Shown: positions 34,601 to 40,333, counted from the first letter of the stretch. The stretch is 64,000 nt of DNA from Diphasiastrum complanatum (GCA_029204225.1 CM055100.1:50630606-50694605); one strand, 5' to 3'. Numbers and translations: made by a program. The notes: generated by a model not told the origin, from the letters alone.

Positions 34601-37600
34601 GCTGATTGTCGAGAAATTTAGCAATAATCAAGTCTGTGCATGCACTGTGGGGTTGATCTTCTGCTTCCTGCTGCTCTGGAGTCTGTGGCTCAGCATTTTG
34701 ATTTGACGACTGTCCTCGATCTCCCTCTTGAATTGGCAACAGTGTGAAGATCTCATGGCCTCTTTCGTCTTTCAGTCCAGGGTATGTGGACTCATCGAAC
34801 TTCACATCTCTCCCCGAAACAACCTTTTCCGTGGTTGGATCGTAGAGTCTGTACACTTGTGATCCGTTCGAGTACCCAACCATGATCATTTGCTCTGATT
34901 TATCATCGAGCTTGCTTCTTTTTTCTTTTGGAATGTGCTTGTATGCTGCACATCCAAAGACACGTACGTATGTGTTGGAGGGTTTGCGGATCCCAAGGCA
35001 ACCCGTCTATAATGTCAAATTCTACTTTAAATGTATGTAGCTAGCCAACTCATCATTTGGGTGAATGTGTAAGTAGTTAAAGGACTCTATACTTAGTGTA
35101 GTTGACTTTATTGCCTACACTGATTAATGTTTATGTTGTTTATTTCACTTACATTTTTTGGTAGAGGATTGTACTATTTACCTAGTAGATGATTGTACTA
35201 TTTACAAATCAGCATGACTAAGTAGTCAGAGGATTCACTACTTGAGTAAATGAAGGGACTATTTACTAATGAGACAAGAGATTAATCGAAGGGACTATGT
35301 TTTTAGTGTATGGTACACTCGAGACCATAATTGGCACTTTTGTTGTTAGGGTTTCTGCCATAAAACATGAAGAATGTCATTCAGGCAAAAGGAAGCTAGG
35401 AATACTTGTCAAAATGGAGTGTACTATATATAGCCCATGAGAAAGAGGAGACTAAGAACTTTTTGACTATGTCTTCACATGTCAAAAATGATCCTTGCCT
35501 AGCAAGTTATGAGCGAGGCGATTTGCCAACTGAATGAATTCATGCACATTGTTCATGCAAATTGGGACACTTTTGCTAGGAACAATTGCATGTTCAAGAC
35601 CAAAGCTGCATAAGAGCATTTGGACCGTTTGGCATAGAGTTAGTGATCAAAAGCAAAATTCAAATGATCAAGGAGGCAAAACTTTTTGAGGAAAAATAGT
35701 GTGCCCTCATAAAGGACCCCTATTGTTGTGTATCCATAAGGGCATGTAGTAGCTTACCTAAGGTGATAGTTCATTATACATCACAAAACGCTGGTATAGA
35801 GCTATAGATCATTCGGGTGCCATCTGTCAATGCCTTATTGGCAAAGGGTGACCCTTTGTTATAAACCCACAGAGCTCAACTGACGCATGTCAATGGTTCG
35901 GATGTTACGATGATGGCGAAAGGTGATCCCACCTATACTATGTATATAGAGGTAGATCTCCATGAGCTTGGTATTCATTCTCACTTGGAAAATAGAGAGC
36001 CCCCACATGCTTAGGCCAGGACAATATCTTGCCTTAAGATGTAGGTATATGGGTTGAAGATAGGATGCGGTGGTATGGGATGTCGTAGCCTAGTGGGACG
36101 GTCAACATTGAGGTTAAAGAATCAATTGAAAGGCACCTAAATGTTCTTAGATAATGATCTTACTTACATGCAAGTTACAGAAAGGAAAAAAGATTTCAAA
36201 AAGAACAAAATATCAGGAAGGAAAGTAATCTACAAAGATGGCCAAGTGAAATACATTGATGGTAAGAAATAGTGTTTTGGGTCTTTCGGGTGTGGGGAGT
36301 AAGACGAAGACCCATCCATTTTCATTACATTTTGGTTTCTCGAATTGTAATGGATCTACGGATGGGTAGTAACAAGGTGTTCGTCACCTATTGTGTCCTA
36401 ACCTTGGACAGTTTCGACAATAGGGTTTCTAATATTTGCCATTAGTGTCACCAATCATTGTGTTTAAGGTGCAATCATTCTAACTTTGTATTGATTGGCT
36501 TAAACTTCATGGATGCGTGCTTAGAAAGCTTATCTTTCATGGTGGTAAGCTTTCTAGCAGCTGGTTTCCTACTGCAAAATCTACAAAAGTCAGTTGTTTT
36601 GTTTGTCGGTTTTTGCACACAAAACCATAAAAAGAAACCTCTATTTTTGTACAGTTGAATATGTCTGATTTCTTATGGTTTTAGGAAGCTGTAATAAAAA
36701 AAAATTACAAAAGAAAAAAATTGAAATCTGTTTTACTATGACTGAAACTTTGAAAAAATAAATATATATATAAATCCTACCCCAACCGTCGGGCCTCCTC
36801 CGTATGCTGCCTGGGTGGCTGAGGGAGGGAGCACCCTACCTACGCAGACAGGGCTACTAAAGTGGGTGGAGAGAGCTCATACGACCCCCTATCACCTAGT
36901 CTTGCAACGATAGTGAGGGCAGGGTACCCCCGACCCAAATTTACCTAGCTCAAGGTGTGGCCACCGTGTTGCGGGGGGGGGGGTTACTTTAGTACTCCCC
37001 CTCTCATTCTTACATCTAGCTAAAAGGAGAAAAAAAATACTTAAGCTTATGCTTGAATGTTTTCTTAAAGTTCAAAGCAAAACTTATGAAAAACATGAAG
37101 TCCAACAAATTTAAAAGAGCATAACACTTTCTCAAAAAAGTAACTACAAACTTTTAGAGGGTTTCAAGATGATGAACTATTTCTACGACTCCAATTTGAC
37201 ACATAGTCAATCCTAATAGACCTTTTCTAAGAAAAATGGATGCTAACGACTATGTTGTAGGAGCGGTCCTTTATCAGAACGGTAGACGAGTTGAATTTGA
37301 AAGCAAGAACCCTACTCAATGCAGGCATTCTACCTATGAGAAGGAAGACCAAGCATCAAGGACTCTAAAACCCTTAAGATAGGCAAATGTTACAAGTTAT
37401 CTCCTCATTATTGTGGACCTTCGAAAATTGTCAAGAAAACCAATGATGCTTTTTATAAGTTATGTTTGCCTGAGACTTGTAAAGTGCATCATGTACATTG
37501 TATTTCATGTTTCTAGATTGAAACGGGTACTATTACCGATGGTGATAACTTGTTGTCTGATAATTTGTTTGCACTCCAAGAGTAGGAAGAAGTAACCCAT

Positions 37601-40333
37601 GGGCTAGCGAGGGTATTGGATAGGCGAGAGAGTCGTTTACGCAACTATCTGATTTGTGAATACTTGGTCGCTTGGCATAGTACGCCTCTTTCTTATGCTA
37701 CCTAGGAGACTACACACAGTTTGCATGCACAATACCCTAGTTTTGCCATCGCAAACGATGTTACCTGAGGGGGAAAGGGATGTTATAGTTTTTATTCCCT
37801 ATCCCAATTATTTATAGGTTTCAGATGTACATTTTGTAATTATTGTAAATATTGAAATGGCTAAGTCACCAACCTGTGGTGACCTTTGTAAGTAAATTGT
37901 AATAAGAGCTACTGGACCTCGGAGTTGCATGCTAAGCTTTGGTTTACGGTACTGGGTCATAAATTAAGAGTGGTTGGACAGACAAGTAGGAGGGTTGACT
38001 GGTCAACATGGCACATGTCATATGCTCATTAGAGAAACTTCGTCCAATGTATGAGTAACACATGTCAGCCTACTCCCTTGCCTATGTGTCATGGTACTGC
38101 CAAGTGCGAAGTGTTGACTGTGCATGGAGTTTGCCATGTGTCGACATTAGGATGTGTCAAGGTTAAGGGGTGCTTGAGGATTGTGTATAAGTGAGCTTAT
38201 AGAGAGGCATTCCTCTTCTATGCAATAGGTTGGGAGGAGAGAAGGCAACCAGCTCCATAGGATTTCATGCTTGCTGTCTTTCAGATTTGTGATCAACCAA
38301 TGTATGATATTTTGTTGCTTTTAAGTAGAGTTTAGAGAGAGTCTAACATCTTCCCACATGGTAAGGCCAAGACGATATCTTGTCTCAAGGTGTAGGTATG
38401 CAAGGGATGAAGGTAGGATGCGATGGTATGGGACACCATAGCCTAGTGGAGACCTGAGTATGCAAAAAGGCGATCTATAGCTCCAGTGCATGGGGGTGAG
38501 ACGGCAGTATCTCTATGGGGGTCGGTAACAGGGCATTCGTTACCCAATTGTGTCCTTACCTCAGTCAATTTCGACGATGGAGTTTCCAACCCCCACTCCA
38601 GGTAATTTACTAATAAAAGTGGGGCCCTTATAAAAGAAAATTTGAGACTTGTACACAAATAAAAAGGGCTTGTAGCCAACAAATGAATAAAAAGGGCTTG
38701 TGGCCAACAAATGAATAAAAGAGTTGTAAATGTTATAAAAGCATGGTGAGTTCATAACTAAAGCGCAAAGGTTCTCACATATGAATGAAAAACAAGTGGC
38801 TAGATTAATTGCTCTACACTCTAATTAACTTTGGGATGTTTAGTATGAGTTATCAATTAGGAAAACATTTTTCCTAGCAGAAAACTTCTTAGTTATCCTA
38901 GAAAATGTTTTAAAATTTGGGAAAACATACGGTTGAGTCTCCTCATGATAAACAACTAGACAATGAGTTTCTCCATAGGGATGAACCAAAGTGATCCCTT
39001 TCGATCAGGGATACGTTGCAAATCATTTCTTTGCAAAGCCGATTGATATTGGGTCTACATTGTACAATGCGATTACACTCATGAGGTGTGGTTGACCCTT
39101 TTGGACATGAAATTGATTTAATAAAAAACTATCTTAGTGATAGAACACACCATACAAGTTTCGAATTTTAAGAAAAACATCAAATAAAGAGATTCATGTG
39201 AAAAGCACTTATTCACCTTCTTGGACATGAGTATCGTTCTATAAATACTTGTCTTAGTGATAGAACACACACAACTTTCAAATGTTAAGAAAACATCAAA
39301 TAGAGCGATTCACTTGAGAACCACTTTCTCTCATAATTTGTATGTATCTCGTGTAAGCTAACATGAACAATCACGTTAAAGGGATAGATGCTATCAAGTA
39401 AATTTTTTATATTTGATGAAACGCACCACCAACTAGCAAAGGTAAATGCCGTTTTCGCAAAAAAAAAAAAAAAAAAACCTTACTGGTTGCACTTACATTA
39501 GCTGATTGCCGAAGACCTTCTTTGCTCAAAAACAAATCACCATCTTGAAAAGTTTCATTATTGCACCTGAAAATTGACATTAGCATACACATTTAGTTCA
39601 AGTCTGAGAACTCCCGCAGAGTACAACAATGAGCAAGTGAAAAATGAAGATTAACTATGCTGAAAATTGCCCGGGCCGAGTGCTCAGATTCCACCCCGAG
39701 CCTCCTAGCCACCCACCATATGTATGGTCATCCCCCAAAAAGGCTGGTAGCAGGGAACGCCCGCAAATCATCTGATGTCTCGTTATGTGTAATCCATTTT
39801 AACTGCTCCATATTCTTGTGTCATCAATGATGCTTAGAACTTGATAGAATTGCTAAAGAGCAATAAAAAGAATGAATGATGTATCAAGCCCAGCTACATC
39901 ATTGCTTTACCAAAAAATATCAACTATGTTTGTGTTCTAACAGCAGAAGGTTAATTTTTTTGATCATATCACACTTGTCCCAACAATGATGATCGATTTG
40001 CTAAATAACAATAAACCAAAATGAACGATTGATCAAGCCCAGTTGCATTATTGTTTAACAAAACACACGGGCAGATTTCCAGATTTTCTTGTGTAATGAT
40101 CATCAGAATTAGACACTTTTGTGATCAAATTACACAATAATTTGAGTTACATAGGCATTAATCACTCACAGAAACGTCCATTGTGGATCAAATTCAGCAA
40201 AGAAGGCATTGATCACTCACAGAAACTCGGAAATTTGTTCCTCCTGCATCGGGACTTGAAGCGTCAGTCCCCTGGCAGTAGAATGTTTTGCCTTGGGCAT
40301 GACTCCCGCAGCCTTCCCGTCCCCGCCCTTCAT
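1..40333 (-). CDS. MAP kinase kinase, group A (MKK6/MKK2-like), six exons, 3' end outside window
   Basis: Coding parts, in transcript order: 40221-40333, 39497-39566, 24116-24235, 3982-4206, 3701-3883, and 1-82 (partial). Together they give 264 codons in one continuous frame. The product is a dual-specificity kinase of the MAPK cascade (cytosol/nucleus) that phosphorylates a MAPK on Thr and Tyr. Visible motifs: glycine loop GKGSSG (residues 79-84), ATP lysine in FALK (101), HRD in the catalytic loop (Asp194), DFG (Asp212), and the plant-type activation site S-x5-T (Ser222, Thr228), then MSPERI. The N-terminus carries the VP-x-QE and FQDGDL segments typical of plant group A MKKs. About 90 C-terminal residues of a usual 350-residue protein should lie beyond the left edge. 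No frameshift or stop was seen. The linker between FQDGDL and the kinase domain is about nine residues shorter than I recall for Arabidopsis MKK6, so one micro-exon could be missed. Confidence 0.93.
1170..1526. repeat. Microsatellite cluster: (GT)n, C/T-rich block, (GA)n
   Basis: (GT)15 at 1170-1199 is followed by GT- and GA-rich runs. A C-rich block of imperfect CCCTCC and TGCCCTCC words lies at about 1300-1493, and a (GA)n run at 1494-1526. The open frames here are low-complexity artefacts (LSLSLS or RERERE) and are not genes. Confidence 0.9.
2133..3440 (+). pseudogene. hAT transposase relic (hAT-2 family)
   Basis: Starts with CATAGTTGC next to a TA-rich stretch, as the better hAT-2 copy at 12227 does, and shares its 5' leader (GGAGGAGG, TTTGGTAAGTGTAGGC). 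The BED finger exon is missing. Downstream are pieces of the DUF659 region ([14 protein letters not shown] at about 2548-2590, then [17 protein letters not shown]), a stretch matching the hAT-1 core ([11 protein letters not shown], then [10 protein letters not shown] at about 2820-2910), and the segment before the dimerisation region (to about 3440). In-frame stops, including the codon after CALP, show it is dead. It lies in MKK intron 5, antisense to the host gene. Confidence 0.75.
3701..3883 (-). CDS. MKK exon 5 (catalytic and activation loops)
   Basis: A 183-bp, phase 0-0 exon of 61 codons, bordered by GGAAAG|GTG and ATGTCA|GTACGT. It holds the catalytic loop [10 protein letters not shown], the DFG motif, the activation loop with phosphosites S-x5-T, and [10 protein letters not shown]. 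Only 98 bp separate it from exon 4. That is the one ordinary-sized intron in the internal part of the gene. Confidence 0.95.
3982..4206 (-). CDS. MKK exon 4 (kinase N-lobe)
   Basis: A 225-bp, phase 0-0 exon of 75 codons, bordered by TGCCAG|AAC and AAACAG|GTGAGA. It begins NIQINIEE, where relatives have VIQMNIEE, and continues through the alpha-C helix (IVQELKIN) to the hinge (LEYMDGGSL) and [10 protein letters not shown]. It joins exon 3 in frame across the 19.9-kb intron. Confidence 0.95.
5061..5610. repeat. Diverged direct repeat, possibly LTR fragments
   Basis: About 160 bp at 5061-5230 recur in diverged form at 5440-5610. Shared words include CTAGAAAT-CATCC/CATG, GTGCTCA, ACCATC-ACC, GGCAGA-T-AATGAATAA, and a TATA-like end (TCTATATACAGAG versus TCTAAATACATAG). 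The spacer has a TTCTGATACATGA word resembling the primer-site flank of the retrotransposons nearby. Origin as decayed LTRs is an inference. Confidence 0.4.
5607..5810. mobile_element. Small non-autonomous hAT-like element (GC-rich ends)
   Basis: The left end is CAGGGATGAGGGTGCGGGCC at 5611. The right end, read inversely, gives GCGGATGGTGGATGCGGAC, an imperfect terminal inverted repeat. Between them are inverted CGTCCGG/CCGGACG words and two A/T homopolymer tracts. ATACATA occurs on both sides (5600-5606 and 5811-5817) and may be the target duplication. The left end closely matches 19312-19335. No coding capacity. Confidence 0.55.
5819..5937 (+). mobile_element. Extra left terminus of a hAT-1-type element
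   Basis: Begins CATAGATGTCGCAGTACT and aligns over about 115 bp with the true left end of hAT-1 at 5981 (CATAGGTCCCGCGGTACT and on to TTTATTATTTAATA). It is more diverged and is followed by (TA)n. It looks like the remnant of a related element into whose TA tract hAT-1 inserted. Confidence 0.6.
6350..10669 (+). CDS. hAT-family transposase with BED finger, DUF659, dimerisation region and AT-hooks
   Basis: Exons 6350-8223, 8338-8683, 8777-8938 and 9041-10669, all with GT-AG introns of about 100 bp. They give 1336 codons with no stop. The start [14 protein letters not shown] is supported by the sibling copy at 18630-19310, which begins the same way. BED zinc finger at residues about 28-70 (CRYC, then RLKGHLLG). 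The RNase H-like core has DGWTD near 380 and VTDNATN near 440, followed by CAAHGIDLL. The C-terminal dimerisation region is at about 625-794, with [12 protein letters not shown]. The tail is long and low in complexity: a charged coiled coil (about 800-850), VGAQDDSE repeats, a Pro/Ala-rich stretch, and two AT-hooks ([16 protein letters not shown], about 1229-1265). Typical hAT transposases are 600-900 residues, so the roughly 540-residue tail is unusual. It should act in the nucleus, excising and reinserting hAT-1 and related short copies. Confidence 0.85.
11193..11600 (-). CDS. Second ORF of hAT-1: charged helical protein of unknown function
   Basis: 135 codons, convergent with the transposase and inside the element. 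The protein is rich in Arg, Glu, Gln and Ala, with probable coiled coils ([20 protein letters not shown] and [20 protein letters not shown]) separated by a Pro-rich hinge ([12 protein letters not shown]). No domain recognised. On the same strand, GGATAAATAGG (11730-11740) resembles a TATA box about 130 bp upstream, with a short upstream ORF between. Further upstream are two copies of a 90-bp tandem repeat. It may be a transposition accessory protein. It could instead be a chance ORF in a GC-rich 3' region. I favour a real gene because of the helical composition and promoter-like arrangement. Confidence 0.5.
   Translation of the reverse strand: MFKDQGAVRRRSIEMAERIPPKPEGEARRKLEEDIRRHNERHRKQEADIREMLRQTRQRNPEPEPPAPAVDPIPAVELDLDEQIGMNFTRRQLIMVRERAARRRANQEAARANREAEQERQNNAPDEGEESVEDQ
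11730..11740 (-). promoter_or_regulatory. Candidate TATA box for the hAT-1 minus-strand ORF
   Basis: Reads GGATAAATAGG on the minus strand, in otherwise GC-rich DNA, correctly oriented for the ORF starting at 11600. Confidence 0.45.
11777..11965. repeat. Two tandem copies of an about 90-bp unit
   Basis: The unit starting CCATGTGCCTCCGTACCTGC and running to GGTCTGCTCACCCACAATGC repeats once with few changes. A third copy starts CCATGTGCC. It lies between the minus-strand ORF promoter and the right end of hAT-1. Confidence 0.8.
12227..13978 (+). pseudogene. hAT-2 family element, 5' part only
   Basis: Starts CATAGTTGC directly after the (AT)n that follows hAT-1. The first 80 bp carry repeated palindromic AATCGCGATTCG words, a different subterminal motif from hAT-1. 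A leader and a spliced intron (TTTGGTAAGTGTAGGC, to an acceptor near 13170) lead to a BED finger at 13183-13407 ([24 protein letters not shown], then [11 protein letters not shown]). An in-frame stop follows ISDEDL. Downstream, in the same general direction, come a repeat-rich segment (13411-13974) and an abrupt end at about 13978, where gypsy sequence begins. The transposase core is missing. Confidence 0.75.
13537..13710 (+). repeat. 39-bp tandem repeats encoding a 13-residue unit
   Basis: Four to five imperfect copies of a unit encoding [10 protein letters not shown]-x-x-x ([17 protein letters not shown] and similar) within the hAT-2 relic. The unit keeps codon phase. Confidence 0.75.
14160..16135 (-). 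pseudogene. G1 protease, reverse transcriptase and RNase H (broken pol)
   Basis: The protease has [10 protein letters not shown] (DDG in place of the usual DSG or DTG) near 16045. The frame then shifts, and [12 protein letters not shown] follows near 15840. One in-frame TAA (15564) separates this from RT, which reads to 14535 with [21 protein letters not shown] and the catalytic FLDD near 15015. RNase H starts [13 protein letters not shown] and is cut by a stop at 14535. Its remainder ([22 protein letters not shown]) can be read to about 14250. The integrase is lost, so the copy is non-autonomous. Confidence 0.8.
16101..17369 (-). CDS. G1 Gag polyprotein (Ty3/gypsy)
   Basis: An open frame of 422 codons. 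It has an acidic N-terminus with a coiled-coil-like segment (residues about 30-80). The retrotransposon gag core ([27 protein letters not shown]) lies near residues 170-230, then a basic stretch and one CCHC knuckle ([14 protein letters not shown]) near residue 345. It packages RNA into virus-like particles in the cytoplasm. It overlaps the protease frame by about 35 bp in another frame. Confidence 0.8.
   Translation of the reverse strand: MTTPQGPDQPQERGFDELETEALAYRKGKEPMEVEEQEQFAEELDELVTKEQFLQLVTEVDELKLTLANFKSSVDDSFAELKSLILSSAKGSLLSTSQLSPSPLPSVLGETLRSHPSVFKDLKPPTFNGEEKDRNADILQTFLSKWKNIHALKQTPDHLQAIEASLSLGPMAYKWWLNLQETGQTPRSWKAFEEAFLREFLPENELDRAWEVWERTVMDKSLIQYISQYREAILKIKNMDDYQKIRGFVRGLKDEYKVEVERNSPTTLEQALKYAQIYDDSVGRKRARQQPLSEQPPQKDFQFKKKFLKRKKEDKFKSEAPQKRPSIIQPLKPDDFEKAKQERLCFVCMGKGHTVRQCPKGPFTKKDKKDKKQVHLVQTVCFPSDSAASEIKVYHEDHEHCCQLTSAADRCNASETLQLWAA
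17510..18060. repeat. Degenerate tandem repeats in the G1 leader
   Basis: Imperfect units of roughly 110-130 bp recur, each with a run resembling TTTGAAGCCCAAA, an A/T-rich middle and GCTCGCTG or CCTTGCTG. They lie between the primer binding site and gag. Confidence 0.5.
18259..18270 (-). other. G1 primer binding site (initiator Met tRNA type)
   Basis: Reads TGGTATCAGAGC on the minus strand, the standard plant LTR-element site complementary to the 3' end of initiator methionine tRNA. It lies one base inside the LTR end. Confidence 0.85.
18272..18629 (-). repeat. G1 5' LTR (358 bp)
   Basis: On the minus strand it begins TGTTACGAGC and ends CTATTACA. It abuts the primer site at one end and the truncated hAT-1-like copy at the other. 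No second LTR was found in the window, so the outer border rests on the TG...CA ends alone. Confidence 0.65.
18630..19310 (-). pseudogene. hAT-1 family copy, 5' end only
   Basis: The minus frame starting [14 protein letters not shown] (near 19018) is clearly collinear with the first about 130 residues of the hAT-1 transposase: BED finger [22 protein letters not shown], and [14 protein letters not shown]. It breaks off at ASSSRPF, at the G1 LTR. Upstream, at 19255-19305, are GGTACCGCGGATC palindromes like those at the hAT-1 ends. The copy is a truncated relic. Confidence 0.85.
19312..19500. mobile_element. End of a CAGGG-type hAT element with GGACGCG motifs
   Basis: Starts CAGACATGAGGGTCCGGGCC, very like the element at 5611. 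It is packed with CGTCC/GGACG words in both orientations (GGACGCGTCC palindromes), then a T tract. The other end could not be found. Confidence 0.5.
19525..19617. repeat. (GA)n microsatellite, about 46 units
   Basis: An uninterrupted GA run of over 90 bp. It yields spurious Arg-Glu and Leu-Ser frames on the two strands. Confidence 0.95.
19862..20325. repeat. Long inverted repeat (fold-back element), about 460 bp
   Basis: Left arm 19862-20040 and right arm 20145-20325 are reverse complements over about 150 bp. For example, CAAATTTTTTTGGGTACC and GGTGGGTGCCAGACACCCTC in the left arm recur inverted in the right arm, as do the G/C homopolymer tracts. The centre (20040-20140) is made of GGACGCG/CGCGTCC words, like the hAT ends nearby. 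No coding capacity. Confidence 0.85.
20560..21663 (-). pseudogene. hAT-3: BED/DUF659 transposase relic
   Basis: The likely start is at 21642 ([20 protein letters not shown]). A BED finger follows ([20 protein letters not shown]), then a very Pro-rich stretch (21160-21420). The DUF659 region lies at 20640-20900, with [18 protein letters not shown] and [20 protein letters not shown]. The frame changes in the low-complexity part and the core stops after [10 protein letters not shown]. The D2 motif and dimerisation region are absent. It belongs to the same superfamily as hAT-1 but is a distinct family. Confidence 0.75.
21668..22430 (+). pseudogene. copia-like Gag (UBN2 type) followed directly by polypurine tract: gag-only element
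   Basis: The open frame to 22475 includes [35 protein letters not shown] and [19 protein letters not shown], the UBN2/retrotransposon-gag fold of copia elements. A frameshift near 22260 places the CCHC knuckle ([14 protein letters not shown]) in another frame. No protease or pol follows. Within about 100 bp comes GGGGGAGGGA and then TGTTATGTACC, which looks like a polypurine tract and LTR start (22429). This resembles TR-GAG non-autonomous elements. The N-terminus is cut off by hAT-3 sequence. Confidence 0.65.
22429..22625 (+). repeat. Possible short 3' LTR of the gag-only element
   Basis: Runs from TGTTATG after the polypurine tract to TAACA at 22625. The end is a guess from matching TG...CA termini, and no second copy was found. 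Confidence 0.3.
22626..24115. other. Intron 3 remainder, no recognisable gene
   Basis: AT-rich except for a GC-rich stretch at about 23120-23600 with no good frame. I could not match it to any known element. It could be a solo LTR or an old DNA transposon. Confidence 0.5.
24116..24235 (-). CDS. MKK exon 3 (glycine loop and ATP lysine)
   Basis: A 120-bp, phase 0-0 exon of 40 codons, bordered by TTGCAG|CTC and TTGAAG|GTAAG. It encodes residues 62-101: [18 protein letters not shown], then the [16 protein letters not shown] strand carrying the catalytic lysine. It is isolated between two giant introns of 15.3 and 19.9 kb. Confidence 0.93.
25000..27760 (-). pseudogene. Decayed Ty3/gypsy pol remnant (copy 1)
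   Basis: Minus-strand fragments recall gypsy RT and RNase [17 protein letters not shown] (near 26590), then [16 protein letters not shown] in another frame (26470-26520), [17 protein letters not shown] (near 26110), and a scrambled [14 protein letters not shown] motif (near 25890). Stops and frameshifts are dense. 26585-27760 is repeated in part at 27950-28670 plus 34140-34570. Confidence 0.7.
27950..28670 (-). pseudogene. Decayed gypsy remnant (copy 2, left part)
   Basis: Collinear with 26585-27260 (shared words include CATACAAAAAGTTCCAT, CTCTTGTTGTGCTCAGCTATTTCTG and TAGATTAAAGAACAATAAAAAGTAT, with substitutions). It is interrupted at 28670 by G2 and resumes at 34140. Confidence 0.7.
28671..28864 (-). 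repeat. G2 3' LTR, truncated
   Basis: Matches 33661-33855 (AGTTACAAGCTAAGATTCAC through GGATTTGGAGGGA). The internal border cuts the integrase frame after LSDRDSKF, showing a deletion join. Confidence 0.75.
28865..31322 (-). pseudogene. G2 pol: protease, RT, RNase H and half of integrase
   Basis: Protease [12 protein letters not shown] near 31290. RT has [12 protein letters not shown] and the catalytic YFDD near 30260. A frameshift near 30210 leads to RNase H ([33 protein letters not shown]). A second frameshift near 29200 leads to the integrase, with zinc finger [21 protein letters not shown] and [11 protein letters not shown], up to LSDRDSKF. The last catalytic Glu and everything after it are missing. 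The copy is dead. Confidence 0.8.
31430..32740 (-). pseudogene. G2 Gag (gypsy), interrupted by one stop
   Basis: 303 codons to a TGA at 31829, then the same frame continues. Gag core: [28 protein letters not shown], and a [16 protein letters not shown] motif. CCHC knuckle [14 protein letters not shown] near 31590. Frame is lost near 31430, before the protease. Confidence 0.75.
33000..33645. repeat. Eight degenerate tandem repeats in the G2 leader
   Basis: Units of about 60-100 bp each contain GGTAGTAGGGCGCTGGACAG followed by a variant of CCTCCACCAATCTGC. They start near 33000, 33146, 33242, 33330, 33405, 33470, 33537 and 33605. They lie between the primer site and gag and yield similar spurious frames on the minus strand. 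Confidence 0.85.
33649..33660 (-). other. G2 primer binding site (initiator Met tRNA type)
   Basis: TGGTATCAGAGC on the minus strand, adjacent to the LTR. Confidence 0.85.
33661..34140 (-). repeat. G2 5' LTR
   Basis: Begins TGTGGGATCTC at 34140 and ends next to the primer site. About 200 bp at 33661-33855 match 28671-28864 with few differences. The 5' border is inferred from where collinearity with the host remnant resumes. Confidence 0.65.
34141..34570 (-). pseudogene. Decayed gypsy remnant (copy 2, right part)
   Basis: Collinear with 27330-27760 (AGTTTCTTTGATACTAGCAT, TTCACCTCCAATCATGGTTG, then TTTAGTCGTCATTATCTA). It completes copy 2 on the far side of G2. No intact frame. Confidence 0.7.
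34575..34990 (-). pseudogene. C7: copia integrase C-terminal scrap
   Basis: Minus-strand [20 protein letters not shown], then [19 protein letters not shown] and [12 protein letters not shown], the conserved segment after the copia integrase core. No RT follows. It lies against the gypsy remnant. Confidence 0.8.
35985..36430. repeat. Dispersed repeat shared with 38345-38600
   Basis: ACAATATCTTGCCTTAAGAT through GGTATGGGATGTCGTAGCCTAGTGG, and later TTCGTCACCTATTGTGTCCT, recur in diverged form at 38345-38600. No frame. Possibly the LTR/leader flank of a gypsy family. Confidence 0.55.
37240..37770 (+). pseudogene. G3: gypsy RNase H scrap joined to integrase end and chromodomain
   Basis: RNase H piece [20 protein letters not shown], then YEKEDQAS (37242-37350), is fused by a deletion to the integrase C-terminus ([20 protein letters not shown], then [12 protein letters not shown]) and a chromodomain-like end ([31 protein letters not shown]). 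Several stops. It is followed by the polypurine tract GAGGGGGAAAGGGA. Confidence 0.78.
37781..38348 (+). repeat. G3 3' LTR (568 bp)
   Basis: Starts TGTTATAG after the polypurine tract and ends GTCTAACA. The short inverted ends TGTTA/TAACA support the borders. The diverged repeat at 38345-38600 begins right at the end. Confidence 0.6.
38345..38600. repeat. Dispersed repeat, second copy of the 35985-36430 module
   Basis: Carries GACGATATCTTGTCTCAAGG, GGTATGGGACACCATAGCCT and, further on, TTCGTTACCCAATTGTGTCC, as in the 35985-36430 module, in the same order. Confidence 0.55.
38663..38726. repeat. Two copies of a 31-bp tandem unit
   Basis: AAAAAGGGCTTGTAGCCAAC, then AAATGAAT, is repeated once with one change. 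Confidence 0.8.
39095..39330. repeat. Tandem duplication of about 120 bp
   Basis: The stretch from TTGGACATGA through CTTAGTGATAGAACACAC and AAAACATCAAATA-AG-GATTCA occurs twice in a row with about 10-15% difference by eye. Confidence 0.7.
39497..39566 (-). CDS. MKK exon 2 (FQDGDL segment)
   Basis: A 70-bp exon: the acceptor is TTTCAG|G and the donor is GCTAAT|GTAAGT. It encodes residues 38-61, including [18 protein letters not shown], which matches the conserved F-x-DGD segment just before the kinase domain in plant MKK6/MKK2 proteins. The exon ends in phase 0. Confidence 0.88.
39567..40220 (-). other. MKK intron 1 (654 bp), with a duplicated splice-donor region
   Basis: The intron opens with GTGAGTGATC. 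A second copy of the exon end plus donor (GGCAT-A/G-ATCACTCACAGAAAC on the plus strand) lies at 40154-40175, 51 bp inside the intron. Confidence 0.85.
40221..40333 (-). CDS. MKK exon 1 (start codon, N-terminal docking region)
   Basis: The ATG is at 40333-40331. The exon encodes 37 codons plus two bases and ends at a GT-AG donor reading TTTCT|GTGAGT. The residues [16 protein letters not shown] align with the N-terminal segment of plant group A MKKs. A second Met at codon 12 is an alternative start. The upstream frame stays open for a short distance but shows no further in-frame ATG nearby. The split codon (CT + G) is completed in exon 2. Confidence 0.85.

Larger units (their letters stand above)
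24236..39496 (-). other. MKK intron 2 (15261 bp)
   Basis: Between exon 2 and exon 3, with GT-AG borders. It holds the decayed gypsy remnants, G2, the copia scrap C7 and the gypsy end G3. In 24236-25000, 35030-35980, 36680-37230 and 38600-39490 I see no coding match. 36770-37010 is GC-rich and unassigned. Confidence 0.85.
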
